Shown: positions 46,792 to 59,462, counted from the stretch's first letter. The stretch is DNA of 64,000 nucleotides from Adiantum capillus-veneris (GCA_014529385.2 CM043969.1:23190446-23254445), one strand, 5' to 3'. The notes: generated by a model not told the origin, from the sequence alone. Numbers and translations are program-made.

Positions 46792-49700
46792 TACACACAC
46801 ACAGCCAGACATGGTGCTTTCTGCTTCTAATGAGAGGGCAAGGATGCATGACCACCACTACGGGCCGGATCTTCTAGGATTAGAGTGTGGAAGCAGCAGT
46901 CCATTGTCAATGGCACCCAATCGTAGATCTCGTGGACGCAGTAGAGGCGGTGCTCAATACGATGTTTTCAGCATCTCCGACCCCAGGTCCTTGCACTCAA
47001 CCTGACACCCGAGTCTTCAATTCAGTGAACAGTGTAGAGCAGGACAACACACCCCGCTGTTTTCAAGCGGTCTGAGATGATGCCAGTGTGGGTGTCCGCA
47101 CCCTCTGCCTCTGCATCCATTAGTCCTCGCCCAACAGCTCGTAATTCTACACCGGCACTGCCAGCAACATGAGCAGCATACTAATGTATTGACATGTCTT
47201 TGGACGTGTATATATGGCTTGCCATGGCTCTAAGGTACCCTGTTCTTCTATCGATGTTGTAAAATACATGCAAAGATGGAGTCTTCTGTGTGCTGCTCAT
47301 GTGGGTGTACTTTTTCGAAGCGAATTGCATCATGGCGGTACTTGAAAGTCCAATTTACGCACAACCCATGCAATATTTTAGTAATGGTGTGGAGTATTGT
47401 TGTGAAATGCCGACCGCATGTACCTATACATATATACATGGTTTAACAATCTTTTATTGTGCAAAACCTAATACGCCTTGTTTAATATATATATGGAACT
47501 CTACAAAGGTTATGGATTTTTTGTTTTAAAAAAAACAACAAAACAAAACCATTTTCCTAACTGAAGAAAATAAAGGCACACCTAACGCTCTTTTGTTCTT
47601 TCAAGGTCAAAATTCAAAGAATTTTCAGGTATTCACACTAAAATTTGTCAAACTTTCCTGGTTCATTTGAAGGTAAGCTTGGAATATAGCCGATGTTTTG
47701 CTATTGTAGTTAGTTTAACTTACACTGGTGAAATTTTACCAGTTTGAGCATAAATACCGATAGAGGCTTTAAATATTAACCCCAACCTTTACTAGCTGGA
47801 ATCATCGTCCATGGCATTATTTTTCATAGGAGGATATTCTACAAGAAAGTAGCATTGTATTATGACTGCTAAATGCTTCTTAGTAGCTATGCCAAACGTC
47901 TTAAATGCTATCCCGAAAGCTACTATAGCACTCATGTAGTAGTATATGATATCTCCCATGGACAGGGGCGATGGGATCCAAGACCTCCATTAATCTAGGG
48001 ACCTGACATTATGGAGCGTTTTAAACCTTGTCAATTTGGCTTACTTTCCTTTGTACAAAAATTTACTTCCTCTCATGGAACTCCACTCATACATAGACTT
48101 TTATTTCATAACTTCCTTATCAATTTAAATACTAGGTGTATTTTCATGATATATATATATATATATATATCATCCATGAATATTGGGATATATATCTCTC
48201 ACAAGAGTATTTCATATTTTTATAACAATCGCCCACTCTACATATTGTCGTTCGATAAATTGCTTTGCTTTCTTCTAACTTGCTCTCTTTATTTGTGACT
48301 CAAATTCATCTATGATATTAAGTTCCACTGCAGAGTTTTTTTTCTCTTCTCGCTAAGTTGCCTCCCGTTTCAGTTTTAGCAAGGTTCTGTATAACCTTTT
48401 TTGTGTTCGAGTTTACTTTATTTTTAACTTTTCGATTGTCCAGTCAAGGTGCCAACACTGTACACTCTAAAAGTGTAATCAAACACTAATACTGAATCGA
48501 TAGGCAGGATATTCTTTTATTTCATTGCAAATTACTAACATAAAGTTACCACATTTTGAATTTATTAACTATATTTTGGTGTAAAACGCGAGTTGCAACT
48601 CTTGTACCTCATTGATTATACCAACAATGGTATGTATATTTTCAAATACAGTTTACTCTCCTGGTATGTACATCAAATATGTACTTCCTCTTTTCATATT
48701 TCATTTCTCTGCATTATGTTCTAACCTGAATACTCAAACACTGCTAAGGTCGTCACTTCTAATTATATTGAAAGGAATTTTTCTTGAGATGATTTGTCTA
48801 TAAGCTATGCAGCTACTCATGTGAGCTAAGGTGCTCTGGGATACTGACACACAATTTGTAAGTACTTTGTTATATTGCACAATGGTTTCTAGCATATATT
48901 ACATATTCTTTTCTCCTTTATGACTTGTCTAGTCCATTGGTCACATGCACACAGATTCTCCGATTTAGGCAGTGTGTAGATACTCATCTTGGTGCAGATC
49001 CGCCGATTTAGGCAGCACATTGATAAACTGCAGATTCATGATTTTTTTAAAAACTTATACCAAATGCAGATTCTCCGATTTAGGCAACACCGATCACAAA
49101 ATCATGCTGCAGTGGCTGGCCACCACTGTAACGGGTATGATTTTGTTACTCGGGTACATAATGAAAGTGATTTGGATTTGGAATTATATTGTGGAATTGG
49201 AATTGGATTGGGATTTGGTATCTAATGGTTATTATAGCATTGTTTACCTGATGAGACTTGACATTATGAGATTGATGTTGAGTGTGAGCAATGATATCTT
49301 GATTCATCAAGGTATGACATATACTGCTTATTCTAGTGGTATGGGACACTGGAATAGGTAGTATGTGGATGAAGGAAGGCATAAGCAATGTTGTCTAATT
49401 TTATAGCTTTTTCTTTTCCTATGTGAAAGTTTCGATACATATTTCTAATCATTGTTTTTGACAAGTATTGTTTGCAGATTTTTATCTTCGCAACAACTGA
49501 GGATAGTTGCTTTCCAACGGAGAAGTATGTTATAGAATTGATAATTTATTATTTATTGCAGCTGACAGGTGGCAAAAGCATCAGCAAATAATGGATTATG
49601 CAGAAGGATGTTACATTTTATGTATATTTGATTATTCAAGTGCTCTTCATGAGCTTTGGCCAAATATGTCCGACCAACTAGTTTGTACTCAATTTGACCA

Positions 49701-50403
49701 TTTAAGAAATCTATAAATGAAATACGTGAAAGAGGAAAATGGTCACTCTTGCACAGGGGGAGATTGCACCCAGTGTCGGTGTATTGTTCTCTCCTCTCTT
49801 CTCTTCTCTCTCACCGTGCCGGTGTAGCACTTCGCTCTAGGAGGTGCGCCTGCACGTACTCGCTTACTCTGTCTCGCTCTCAGTGTCTCTCTGTTCGCAT
49901 ACATCATGGTTTATGTGCTAAGGGAATCGCTAGGTAAGCCGATTTGTCAGTTTTATGGTTTGCAGCTTGTTATTTTGGTATTTTGCACACAATACAGCAG
50001 CAATTAATTACTCGGTACTAGTGTTGACGCACAAAACTTGCTTGAAAATTGGTAACACCGATGAAACAGATACGCAATCGAGAAGAAGTGTCGTTAACGA
50101 CACCATTAAATAATGCTAATGACAGTTAAGGAGATTAAACCCCATTATAGATCACTCCGGGCTGTTAACGGCTTCGCAATTCATCAAAAAGAGATAATTA
50201 GACTAATTTGCCTGCTGTGACGAGGAAAATTCTATTGTCTCGATTTCATCTGTTTGATTTGTCTTCAATCATTGTTTATGCCGAAGAGTTTTTCTTCTCC
50301 TATGTCTGCTTACAAGCCCTTGTTGATCTCTCCTTGCCTAAGCCGATGAGAAATAGTCTCCTTGGTGCCTTGGTTGCAAAGCCTTTGTGTGAGCCTTGCC
50401 GAG
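46051..50403. other. 4.3 kb without a supported gene; microsatellites
   Basis: TC runs lie at about 46345-46393 and 46746-46780 and CA runs at about 46668-46686 and 46780-46801; an AT run lies near 48150-48170. The word ccgatttaggca occurs three times within 48957-49090, each in a cagat-containing context. ORFs across the microsatellites (Glu-Arg or Ser-Leu repeats) are artefacts. The rest is AT-rich with no recognisable protein. Confidence 0.5.
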
Positions 50404-50690
50404 ATCGATAGAGAGAGAGCTCGCCCTTGCTTTGATTCGATGGAGTCCGATAGAGAGAGCTCGGACCTTGGCTTGGATTGGGGAGTGAAAGAGAGAGCTC
50501 GCCCTTGGCTCGGATTGGAGAGTGAGAGAGCTCGCCCTTGCTTTGGTTCGATGGAGTTCGATAGAGAGAGCTCCACCTTGGCTTGGATTGGAGAGTGAAA
50601 GAGAGAGCTCGCCCTTGCTTTGGTTCAATGGAGTCCGATAGAGAGAGCTCGACCTTGGCTTGGATTGCCTTCTTGCAAGGGAGAGAGAGT
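50404..50690 (+). repeat. Minisatellite, about 7 units of 40-50 bp
   Basis: Units carry gagagagctcgcccttg or gagctcgaccttggcttgg and gatggagtccgatagagag. They begin near 50414, 50457, 50482, 50531, 50565, 50609 and 50646. ORFs on both strands here are repeat-driven and not credible. Confidence 0.8.
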
Positions 50691-50799
50691 TCCCCCTTCT
50701 TGCTTACCTTCCTGCTCGTTCTCTCCCTAACACGCATGAAAAAGAATCCCCACTCATGCAAGGTTTTCGCTATTAATAGATCTTTGCCTCCCCTTGCAG

Positions 50800-51142
50800 T
50801 AGCGTCGACGTCACTGACATGGCACAGGAACCGGGCTTATGACGTGGCAGCCACGGGGTCGAGCAGCACCAAATGCAGCGGGAGCTGCTCCAAAAACAAT
50901 CGCCCTAGCCCGCTTATAAACTATCTCTTCACTCACGAGCTCGTACGAGGTCCGAGCTGGCCGGTGCGACCTCAACTTCCCCCCCCCCCCTGCGCTTTGC
51001 TCGCTGCCCTCGTCCACGCCATGCTTTTTTCTCCTTTTCTTACACACTTAAGCCCCTTGAATTTTAGTTTGGGCGGCTATTGGCTGAGCCTTTGAATTGG
51101 GCGGCCTTAGTTTGAGCCATTCCCTTGGGCGGCCATGCTAAT
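50800..51142 (+). promoter_or_regulatory. Promoter-like segment with ACGT motifs and TATA box
   Basis: gacgtcac (about 50808) and tgacgtggca (about 50840) are bZIP-type ACGT boxes. A TATA-like ttataaac lies at 50914-50921, followed by a C10 run (about 50981-50990) and three ttgggcggc words (51068-51134). No credible gene follows on this strand, so it may be a remnant. Confidence 0.35.
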
Positions 51143-51640
51143 TTACTCAATGGATGAGATGCCGTGTACAAGCCTGAAGTTCAAGCTTAAGGCCTTGGAT
51201 ACGAAATCCTCATAATCTCCTTTAATTTCATCCATGTCCTCCTTGAAGTCTATGGAAAAGGCATCACAGTCTCTCTCGAAATCATCGATGTGCTGTGTAC
51301 AAGTTATTAACTCCCCATAATCATCCATGAGAATGTATCGGCTCCATCATGCATACCATAACTAAATAGTGCCACACACCCCCATTTGGCATTCATACCA
51401 ACTAAAGCATCCACAAGCACAACATCTTTCTTCAGCAGCCCCCGTCGAGCAACCTCATCATGAAATATGCTGCCCATATCAAGAGACGACCTTATTATAC
51501 TGCGTTCAAAAGCCTGGCTGCTTCTCAAATTCCAAACGGCACTCCGATCGACCAGACCGGACTGGTACGAAGCCGGTCCTCGATGAATCTTTAACGGCTA
51601 ATATCTTGGCGACTGGGACTCGGATCACTGATCTGAAAAG
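51143..51640 (-). pseudogene. PPR protein fragment
   Basis: The minus frame at 51528-51307 reads FHDEVARRGLLKKDVVL, then ALVGMNAKWG, close to the PPR pattern HxE..xxGLLxKDVVLxxALVxMYAKCG that is common in land-plant organelle RNA-editing factors. After AKWGC the frame breaks; only about two repeats remain. The GLL.KDVVL wording is typical of fern PPR genes as I remember them. Not functional. Confidence 0.5.
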
Positions 51641-51899
51641 ACCAATGCACTGCACAAAGTGAGCACTTCATGCCCGTGCATTCATTTAATCTTTGTCACC
51701 TCAGCTGCAGTTGCCCAATCCGGTACGGATCTGCAATGGATCTTCCCCGTAGCTCCAATCGACGAACCGTAAAGACAGGATGGTAGAGCACTTTAAGCAC
51801 TACAGTTTTAGGTCATAATCCTCCATCTATACTCACGTAAGAATAACACTTTTTAGTATCATTAAGGCATGTTTTGGCTCTTTCAGCCGCATTTGACAT

Positions 51900-52970
51900 A
51901 CATTTAGCATTGAACTTGGCCTGTTACCAGGCCCTAATCACTGTTCATTAATCCTGTAAGCTTCAAACAAACTTGATTTGCATTTTCCTGGCATGTTTCT
52001 TAGCATGGGAGCGAAGCTACACGACATCCACCCCCTCTGAACCTGCATAGCCTTCGGTCTGTGCCAACCGCACTTATAAAGCATCATCAAGAGCATCATC
52101 AGACTCATCGTCTGATGCATACATAACATTGTCTTCAGGTGGTTGATTTGTGTTGAAGTCTCCAATATTAATCTCACCATCTCGTTGCTTAAACAACTTA
52201 ACTCTTTTCCCTGCCAATAGGCACCTTGAGCCTAGTGCCATCAAGTTTGCATAACTTGTAGGTCGCATTATCATAAACATGAAGTACTACATATGGTCCA
52301 AACCATCATTTAACCATTTTTCGCATAGCAGTGTACTGGTTTTTCAGGCCACTGTCATATACACGGACCCAATCCCCATCTTTAATGGCACGAGGTCGTA
52401 GTGTGTGCTTATCATCAAACGCTGCCTTGTTCTTCAACCTTGCTTCCTTAAGTATTACTTTAGCCTGTTCAATATCTTCTTGACGTCTCTCAGTTGGCGT
52501 ATGCGCAATGCAAGCAAATCTTCTCTAGACATACCTTCTTCCCATGGCATTATGGTACAAGAGATAACCGCTTCCTTTGTAGGCGTAATGGGTTTTTGCC
52601 CGTACATTAGCTCAAATGGCATAAAACCTGTAACAGAACTATGTGTAGTTCAATCAACCCATAAAGCAAATGGTAGGAGTTTAGGCCAATCACCAATATG
52701 TCCCTGGCATGTCTTTGCTAAAGCTTTAACAATAGGCGGATGCCCTCTTTCACTTTTACCATTACCTCTGGATTGTATGTTGTAGTGAGCGCCAATTTAA
52801 TGCCCAAGCGAGCAAAGAAATCCCGAGCTTCATCTGCATCCAGATCTGCTCTATTAGAAGTAATTCTACCAACACATCCATACCTAGAAATAACATCCTC
52901 AAGCAAGAACTTGCATACAGAAATAGTAGCTTTGGTACGCAAAGCTCTGCCTTCCACTTGATTCATTAGG
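51900..52970 (-). pseudogene. Integrase remnant of the fungal-like Ty3 lineage
   Basis: The minus frame at 52966-52718 reads VEGRALRTKATISVCKFLL, EDVISRYGCVGRI and LALTTTYNPE, matching the copy at 8100-8300 almost word for word. Further on come THSSVTGFMPFELMYGQKPI and, at 52280-52074, LAGKRVKLFKQRDGE, again as in the first copy. At 52027-52038 a purine tract (agagggggtgga on the minus strand) is followed by TGTCGTG, the likely 3' LTR start. Several stops and frameshifts. RT is absent here. Confidence 0.75.
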
Positions 52971-53718
52971 AAAAATATGAACCCTCTAAGGGCCCTTTGG
53001 GATTAAGGTTAATTAGAGGCCAGCCAATGAGAAGAGGGTGGTGGACACACTCTATGCCCTCAAAAATCTAGGGGGACAAAGTAGTCTTACACTTCTTAAA
53101 TGGGCTCTTACCTAGTGAGAAGGTGGGGTGGGGGGGGGGGGGGGGGGGGGGGACGGGGGTTGGGTGGGCCATATGGAACCTCCAACTTCCCTCCTTTTTT
53201 ATCCGGTTTTGAAAAAATCCCAAAAATTTGAAATTTTTCAAAATTTTCAAAACTCAAATTTCATCTTCTGAAAACCTCCCTAAGACTATTTTATGGTCAA
53301 AAAAGCATTTTTTGATCTCAAAAAGTCCAAACGTGCATCCAAAAACCCTAAAATTCAAAATTTTTAAAAAACTTTTGATTTTTGATTTTTTTGCTATCCA
53401 GAGCTCCCCCAAAAGTAGTTATTAGGCAAAAAGTGATTTTCTCTCTCTAGAACCCCTTTTCCAACCCCTCCTTGGTTGCAACCATCACACTCATCCTCTA
53501 CTCCAACACTCTCTCTCTCTCTACACCATCTCCATTGCTGCAGCAAGGAAGCTCCTCTCTCCTCCCCTACCACCTTCCATTGCCACACCAAGCAAGGGTT
53601 ATCCACCTTCTCCTCCCATTGCCACAAGGGTTAACCACCTTCTCATATCACTTTATCCCACCTACATTGTAGCAACAAGCAAGGTCCTTCTCCTCCTCCT
53701 AGTTTTCTTTGCTCAACC
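52971..53718 (+). other. Non-coding; long poly-G tract upstream of P1
   Basis: A run of 23 G at 53130-53152, preceded by ggtgggg and followed by acggggg, could form a G-quadruplex. An AT-rich stretch (53200-53400) and a CT-rich leader (53440-53660) follow, directly upstream of gene P1. No TATA box was identified. Confidence 0.5.
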
Positions 53719-55059
53719 ATGGCCAACTCTACTTCGCAAAGGCGGCCAAAGGATGAGGTCACAACAGTTGCATGCCACAACACTAGAGGTGTAGATGATG
53801 AGTGGGTGCCACAAGAGTTCACCGAAGGTGCTTGGGTATACATGCAACCATCTGCTATTGACCCTCATCGTGTGCGGAATCGTGCAAACTTGGATCTTCA
53901 TTGGAAAGGAAAGCTCATTGGCTTCAAGAACTACAAAGACAAGGGGACCGTAGCCATTGTGCAACATGTTTTCTCAATGTCAACCATGCACTTGCAACAA
54001 CCACCTCGATTTCCAACACATTGTAAGTACATGTTTTGAGAATACAAAGCTAGGTGTGAAATCACAGTGTAATGCAATTTAGGGATTCATACTTAACATT
54101 TGTCATGCATTTATAGTCATATTTCCATCCACGTTGGTGGAGGAGCAGCCACTACATAGTCTCTCCGGCACACTCAATGCTATACATGCGGATATTGGAG
54201 CAATAATGTTCCCACATCTTTTCTCAACCAAACTGGTTCAAAGAAGGATTTTCTTCTATTCTCACTCCTATATTGTCCCTACTTCTACACAAGCGTTTGG
54301 AACGCTTGAACCCATCAAAGTAACTTCCTTATTAAGTATGGAGTGGCCGGTCCCAGATTTGTGGTCGGTAGTATCTTTCAAGCAAAAGATGATAATCGAT
54401 GTCCAAAACTCTTTGACATACTCTAAAGCTTCTAGGTCTGTGGGCTTGAGTTGGTGTTTTCCTATTCATTGTTTTGTGCACATTTTTTAAGAGTTTGGAT
54501 TTGTGGAGACTACCACAATGCTTGTATGTAAAGATGCACATTACGAGGAATTAGGAAGGCTTTTAGAAGAGGACTGGGGTTTTGTGGAGGGCATGCACAA
54601 CGGGGACCGGTACCGTTGTAAGGTTGGAGCTTCAGATATTGGAATGCGTTATTTGAAATCCGCACCTCCTTGTACATACGATTTCACTATGATCGTTGGA
54701 TGTGCAAGCTTGGAGTGTGGACTCCCTTACAGAGTGTAGACGGCGCTATTGCAAGCTTTGACATTGCAGTGAAGATTCTCAACTATGCTTTGGAGGCAGT
54801 CCAAGTGAACAAGCATTGGACTCTCAGTAATGTTCGAGAACATTTGGTTATTATGGGTTTTGAGGCCCTTCAACAAGCACAATTTCGTTTACAAGGTCAC
54901 AAGGTGAGAATCCTTCCACCACATTTTCAATACATCATGGTTTGTCGATCATTGGATGCTTATTGTAATGAATGTCCGCAGATTGGGAAGAGAATGGAAG
55001 ACAAATTGAAGGTCGAGGAGGACTGGGGGGTAGATGGAACTATGCTATCGATCTTATAA
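53719..55059 (+). pseudogene. Orphan gene P1 (one intron, disabled)
   Basis: Exon 1 starts at the ATG at 53719 (MANSTSQRRPKDEVTTVACH), includes FTEGAWVYMQPSAIDPHRV and WKGKLIGFKNYKDKGTVAIV, and ends at 54022. A 94-bp intron (gtaagt at 54023, ...ttatag ending 54116) keeps the frame. Exon 2 continues (HSLSGTLNAIHADIGAIMF, WPVPDLWSVVSFKQKMIID), meets a TAA near 54488, then goes on in frame (EFGFVETTTMLVCKDAHYEE). A one-base shift near 54660 leads to FHYDRWMCKLGVWTPLQSVD and ends at 55059. The full product would be about 415 residues. No domain was recognised. It lies 250 bp upstream of P2 on the same strand. Confidence 0.6.
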
Positions 55060-55216
55060 CTTTGTAACTCTTGCAATTTTCATATTGATCCCCGCTGTAA
55101 TCAACATGATTTGCTTCGGCAAATCATGCCTTTGAATATAATTTTTTGCATTGGGATGAGAAATCATTTTTTGGTGAAAGTGCCTTTTTTTTAAAATGTC
55201 TTAAAAAAAGGGTCCA

Positions 55217-55224
55217 TTATAAAC
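55217..55224 (+). promoter_or_regulatory. TATA box of P2
   Basis: gggtccattataaac about 90 bp before the P2 start codon. The H3-like gene has a very similar gggcccttataaat. Confidence 0.5.
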
Positions 55225-55680
55225 GGGGGGCCACCTAACTCATTCACTATTTTCACTTTTGCAACTCTTGAGCTCCTCCGCTCTCTATCTACACCCCAGG
55301 CTAGACATGGATGCTGGCCACAGCCTCTGCATCAGCACCCACATCCACCCCTTTGTCACGCTCAATCCTCTTCCTCGAGGACACCAAATACAAAGGGAAG
55401 TTGGACCTCCACACCTTTTTTACTCGTCTCCCTGACCTTGACGCCAAAGTTTCCCTTCACATGGATGCATTTGAGGAGATTTTTGCGTTCATGGAGGAGC
55501 ACATCATAAAATATTCTGTATCTATCCCCCCACATGCAGGGATCTGGGTGCCTTGCGATCTTTTTCACTATATACACAAAGGTGATCGCCCATTCTCCAA
55601 GCGGTTGCAATGATTCCAAGAAATTGCAACCGATGTAGGCCATTACTTGGACGAGCAAGCCCCTGGGGTGTCAGCGCTCA

Positions 55681-55685
55681 AGAAG
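55681..55685. other. Target duplication AGAAG (left)
   Basis: Identical to 59653-59657, directly outside the copia LTRs. Confidence 0.9.
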
Positions 55686-55873
55686 TGAAGGGGATCGGGG
55701 ATCACCACAGACGGAGAGTGAGAGAGAGAGAAGGAGACACACACACGATGTGGGTGGGGAGACTCAAAGAGTGAGCAGCCCCCTATACACTTATGCTATG
55801 TATAAGGTATACAAGTCAGTGGGCGCCCAGACTCTGGGCGGCCGGGCAAGGCACATGCGCCTATACCCCAACA
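55686..55873 (-). repeat. 3' LTR of the copia derivative
   Basis: 188 bp, TGAAGGGG...CCCCAACA in plus orientation. It differs from the other LTR by one base (ggatcacc against ggagcacc). A purine-rich tract (aagtgggaggt on the minus strand, about 55874-55884) adjoins it. Confidence 0.95.
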
Positions 55874-56015
55874 ACCTCCCACTTAAAGGTGACTGTGCCT
55901 TTAAGCAAGGGAACCTAGTCTAAAGAATACAAAAGGCGAGAGAAAACTGCTCTCAACCGATGCCCACTAGCTGGCTGTGATCGTGTGCATCCGGCTGTCC
56001 AGCTCCCGTGTAAGT

Positions 56016-57806
56016 CTATACACCACCAGACGTACCGCACACGTACTGCAAGTATGTACGCAATACCTGCATATCTCCCTCGTGCACTATGCCATCATCA
56101 GTCAACAAACGACTGACAACCCCAACTGCAAATGCTCCCACTGCAGCTGCGATATCCGGTCTCAAGATCAACATCTCATACATGAGACCACCGAATGCCG
56201 ATGCAATGCTAGCGGGCCCTGCTAGCTCTACGGAGCATGCATCAACATATATATCCCTGGCAATAGGCATCTCTGACTGATAAGGCATGTCAGCCACATG
56301 CATCTCCTGACTGTCCACAAAAGACGCATCAACCTGTCGTGCAACCTCAGAGCAAACCAGCTGCTCTAGATGTCTGTTGGAAGGCATATCCTGCACAACT
56401 ATATCCCCATGCTCACTGTCAAGCATAGAAAGGAATGACTGCATAATCGCTGACATCTTAGCCTCCTCTGCAATCATCCACTGCAAACATGACCACTCAA
56501 TCTGCTGTGACTCACTAGAGCTCTCATGCTCTAACTCCGTATGCATAGACTCTTGCACAACGTTCTCCTGTCGTGACTCACTAGAGCAAGACCACTCTAC
56601 CTGTCTATCCTGCATAGAAGTATCTCGCACAACTGACTCTCTGCTTTGCTCAGTCACTAGCAAAGCATGCATGTCTGACTCTGTCACCTCTCTGTGTGAC
56701 TGCTCAAGTCGTGCCCCAACTGTGTGCACAATGAGCTCACTACTCTGCACTCCATGCAAAGTACCCTGCAACCCATGAGCAAAAGAGACTCGCCTGCTCT
56801 CTCGCTCTCTACCTGGCTGCATGATCACAGAGACAACACCGTCTCTCGCGTGATCCACATGCAATGGGTAACCTGTACCACTCCTGGCACCTCTCGCAAT
56901 CACTAGCGAACCCAAATGCATCACAAAATCTCGCTCTCGTAGCGAAATCTGACATCCACTATCCCATAACTGTTTGACTAAGATCAAATCCCGTCTCAGA
57001 TCTGGCACATAACGCACATGACGCAGGGTAAATCTCATACCACTGGGCAAGGACAAACATACGTCTCCTGTACCCTCAATGTCATACATAGCACCATCAG
57101 CCATGTGCACACAACCAAGTCTCCCACTAGAAAACGTGCTAAACCACTCACGATGCGACGTGACATGGAAAGTAGCATCTGAATCTAGTAACCAATGTGA
57201 AGACAATGTGCAATCCGATATGCAATCCGTAGACATAAGATTGTCTGAAGACAAGCTCGATGTAAATGTGACATCGCCGTCACAAGCATACTCAGTAACC
57301 ACCGTACTGATCTCACTAGCATCTGTCATGCCCAAATCTGCATCACGCATCTGTCGCCTCTGTTGTCTCAAACGCCTGAAACATCGACGCCTAATGTGCC
57401 CTCTATGTCCACAATGCCAACATGTCAAGTCTCTATGCCGTCGAGACTTGCGTGTGGGACCAATCTCTCCCATGGACATAGAAGTGGGACTATACTCCCC
57501 TGTAGACATGGATGTCGCATACATAGCATGTAAACTCTGCCATAAAGCATGAGTTGTAGTCTCCCTCGAGACCTGCCAGTAAACAGACTCAACCAGATGC
57601 AAATGAATTGTAGACATGGCTAACTCATCAAGATCCTGCCAATCATCATCACGCATAGAATTGGGCTTCGCCGATAAACCATGCAAGGGTTTATCCTGCC
57701 CCAAATCCGCCAATGCAACAAGCATATGCTCCTTCCAAGAAACAAAATCTGCACCATCAAACTGTGTCAGACCATAACGCTGGAAGTCAAATGAAAAATC
57801 AGCCAT
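56016..57806 (-). CDS. Copia gag-protease ORF fused to an RT scrap (596 aa)
   Basis: The best start is the ATG at 57806 (MADFSFDFQRYGL); the open frame extends slightly upstream without ATG. Gag region 10-105 (FVSWKEHMLVALADLG, HALWQSLHAMY), but the middle of Gag is short. Zinc knuckle CWHCGHRGHIRRRC near 125. Protease near 205 reads WLLDSDATFHVTSHREWF where DSG or DTG is expected, so the catalytic Gly is Asp and activity is doubtful. A long Ser/Glu/Gln/His-rich stretch with repeated VEWSC/IEWSC words follows. The end (YEMLILRPDIAAAVG, LQYVCGTSGGV) is the tail of copia RT. No stop interrupts it. Confidence 0.85.
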   Translation of the reverse strand: MADFSFDFQRYGLTQFDGADFVSWKEHMLVALADLGQDKPLHGLSAKPNSMRDDDWQDLDELAMSTIHLHLVESVYWQVSRETTTHALWQSLHAMYATSMSTGEYSPTSMSMGEIGPTRKSRRHRDLTCWHCGHRGHIRRRCFRRLRQQRRQMRDADLGMTDASEISTVVTEYACDGDVTFTSSLSSDNLMSTDCISDCTLSSHWLLDSDATFHVTSHREWFSTFSSGRLGCVHMADGAMYDIEGTGDVCLSLPSGMRFTLRHVRYVPDLRRDLILVKQLWDSGCQISLRERDFVMHLGSLVIARGARSGTGYPLHVDHARDGVVSVIMQPGRERESRRVSFAHGLQGTLHGVQSSELIVHTVGARLEQSHREVTESDMHALLVTEQSRESVVRDTSMQDRQVEWSCSSESRQENVVQESMHTELEHESSSESQQIEWSCLQWMIAEEAKMSAIMQSFLSMLDSEHGDIVVQDMPSNRHLEQLVCSEVARQVDASFVDSQEMHVADMPYQSEMPIARDIYVDACSVELAGPASIASAFGGLMYEMLILRPDIAAAVGAFAVGVVSRLLTDDGIVHEGDMQVLRTYLQYVCGTSGGV

Positions 57807-59450
57807 AATGCTCGCAAAAGAGCAACCAACAATGAGTAGCAAATGTCAACCAAATCAGCCCTAAACTGGCTCAAATTGCATCAACAAAAGTCTGCAAATA
57901 TGGCTGTAAGATATGGCTGCAAATCAGCCCCAAAACAGCCCCAAAATTTAGCTCTTAAACAGCTGCATAAACAAGTCACAAATGTGTCCCAGATCAGCCT
58001 ACAACTGAGCCATACATGGACACCTGCAAAGAGGAAACAATGGCTGAAAATTCAGCGCCCAAATAAGCCCTCAAACCTGCCTGTAAACTTGTAAACCTGT
58101 AGCTGAAACCTGCTGAAAAACCTCAAGCCATTAGTGCTCGAATCCGGCTACCTAGCTCGTAGCCACACAAGCATACATCACAATACTCACTCCTGTGAGT
58201 GTGCCAAGATAATTGTACGCCTGTCAAACCCATGAGCTAATCACCAAGCCCACAATGTGCGGTATCGATGCATACACACGCACAAATCTCCCACCTGCAG
58301 AGAACATCGCACACAAATGCTGAGTGCAACCCGCAATCTCTACCTAGATCGCATAAATGATGCACATAAAACTCCTGGGAAAATTTCGCCCGAGTTTCGT
58401 CAGTAAAACGACCACAAAACTAGTAACCAAATTGACTGCACGCTCAAAACCATGAGCAACCAAAGCGCATCAAACCGCACTCCAAATGCATGCACCAATC
58501 TCCACATTTTGCATACATCATTGCAAACACCTGCAAATCTAGTACACAAATATCTGCTCTACCTGTGACTGCCAAAAAACATGCTCGAGGCATACATTGC
58601 CGAGCTCAAAATGCAATCACATTAGTCTCCCTGAGCATCAAACCACATAAGGCATACATCGTATCCTCCCACCTGTGAGGAAACTTGCAGCAAATATCAC
58701 TCTCACATCTGAGAGCAAACCATGTGTGGAATCCTCGACACACAATAAACAACTGCTGCTGCAGAAAATTCAGCATTCAGAATTTTACAATTCTGATATG
58801 ACGAGTGCGTTCGGAGCGTGCCAAAACCCCAAGGTAGACGCCTGGATCATATGTATCCGAGTCCGGGTGTGAAAGCTATGCCAAAAACAGTGTTTTTGAG
58901 ACCCGAAAGTGCACAAATAAACTTGTTGCTGTACTTGCTATAATTCAAAGCATAATTTCAGCAAATAGACATCACCATCGCGTCCGGAGCGTGCCAAAAC
59001 CCTGACCTAAACTCCTGGATCATGTAGATCTGACTCTGTATGACGGAGCTACGCAAAAAACTGCGTTTTAGAGCCCGAAAATGGCAAAAACGAGCTGCAC
59101 ACAGTCTTGAACCTGCTCCTGCTCCACTCTGCGTAATGCAATGTCCTCTCAATGCAAGCTCCAACACAAGAGCTCTGCCACAACAGCATCCAAGCACTAG
59201 AATGTCAAGCTCTCCTCCGCCGAGCACTTCTCTAACGAGCTCCACTGAGCTCAAAAGCTCCTCTCACCAAGGAAGCCGCAACCGCCTCCTCGACCAAGCT
59301 TGACCACACCAAGCTCCTAAGCTCCAAAGACAATGCTCCTCAAGCTAAAATCGCTCTCCGTGAAACTCCGCGATCGAACTCCACTGTCGAGAGCGAGCGA
59401 GCTATCCCCTCGAAGCTCTCAAAGCCGTCGTGCTCTCCGCGGTCACCATA
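57807..59450 (-). other. Leader of the copia derivative
   Basis: About 1.6 kb between primer site and gag ATG with no convincing ORF. A phrase (gcg(t/c)(t/c)cggagcgtgccaaaaccc) occurs twice, near 58808 and 58979, with similar DNA after each, showing an internal duplication. Confidence 0.6.
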
Positions 59451-59462
59451 GCTCTGATACCA
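59451..59462 (-). promoter_or_regulatory. Primer-binding site, initiator Met-tRNA type
   Basis: TGGTATCAGAGC on the minus strand, 2 bp inside the 5' LTR. This is the classic copia primer site in plants. Confidence 0.9.

Noticed and set aside
50300-51095. Overlapping ORFs of 78-170 aa on both strands
   Set aside because: They are driven by the minisatellite; all frames stay open because the unit lacks stops.
53719-54039. BAH-like domain in P1
   Set aside because: EGAWVYMQP and WKGKLIGF recall such folds loosely, but no diagnostic residues support it.
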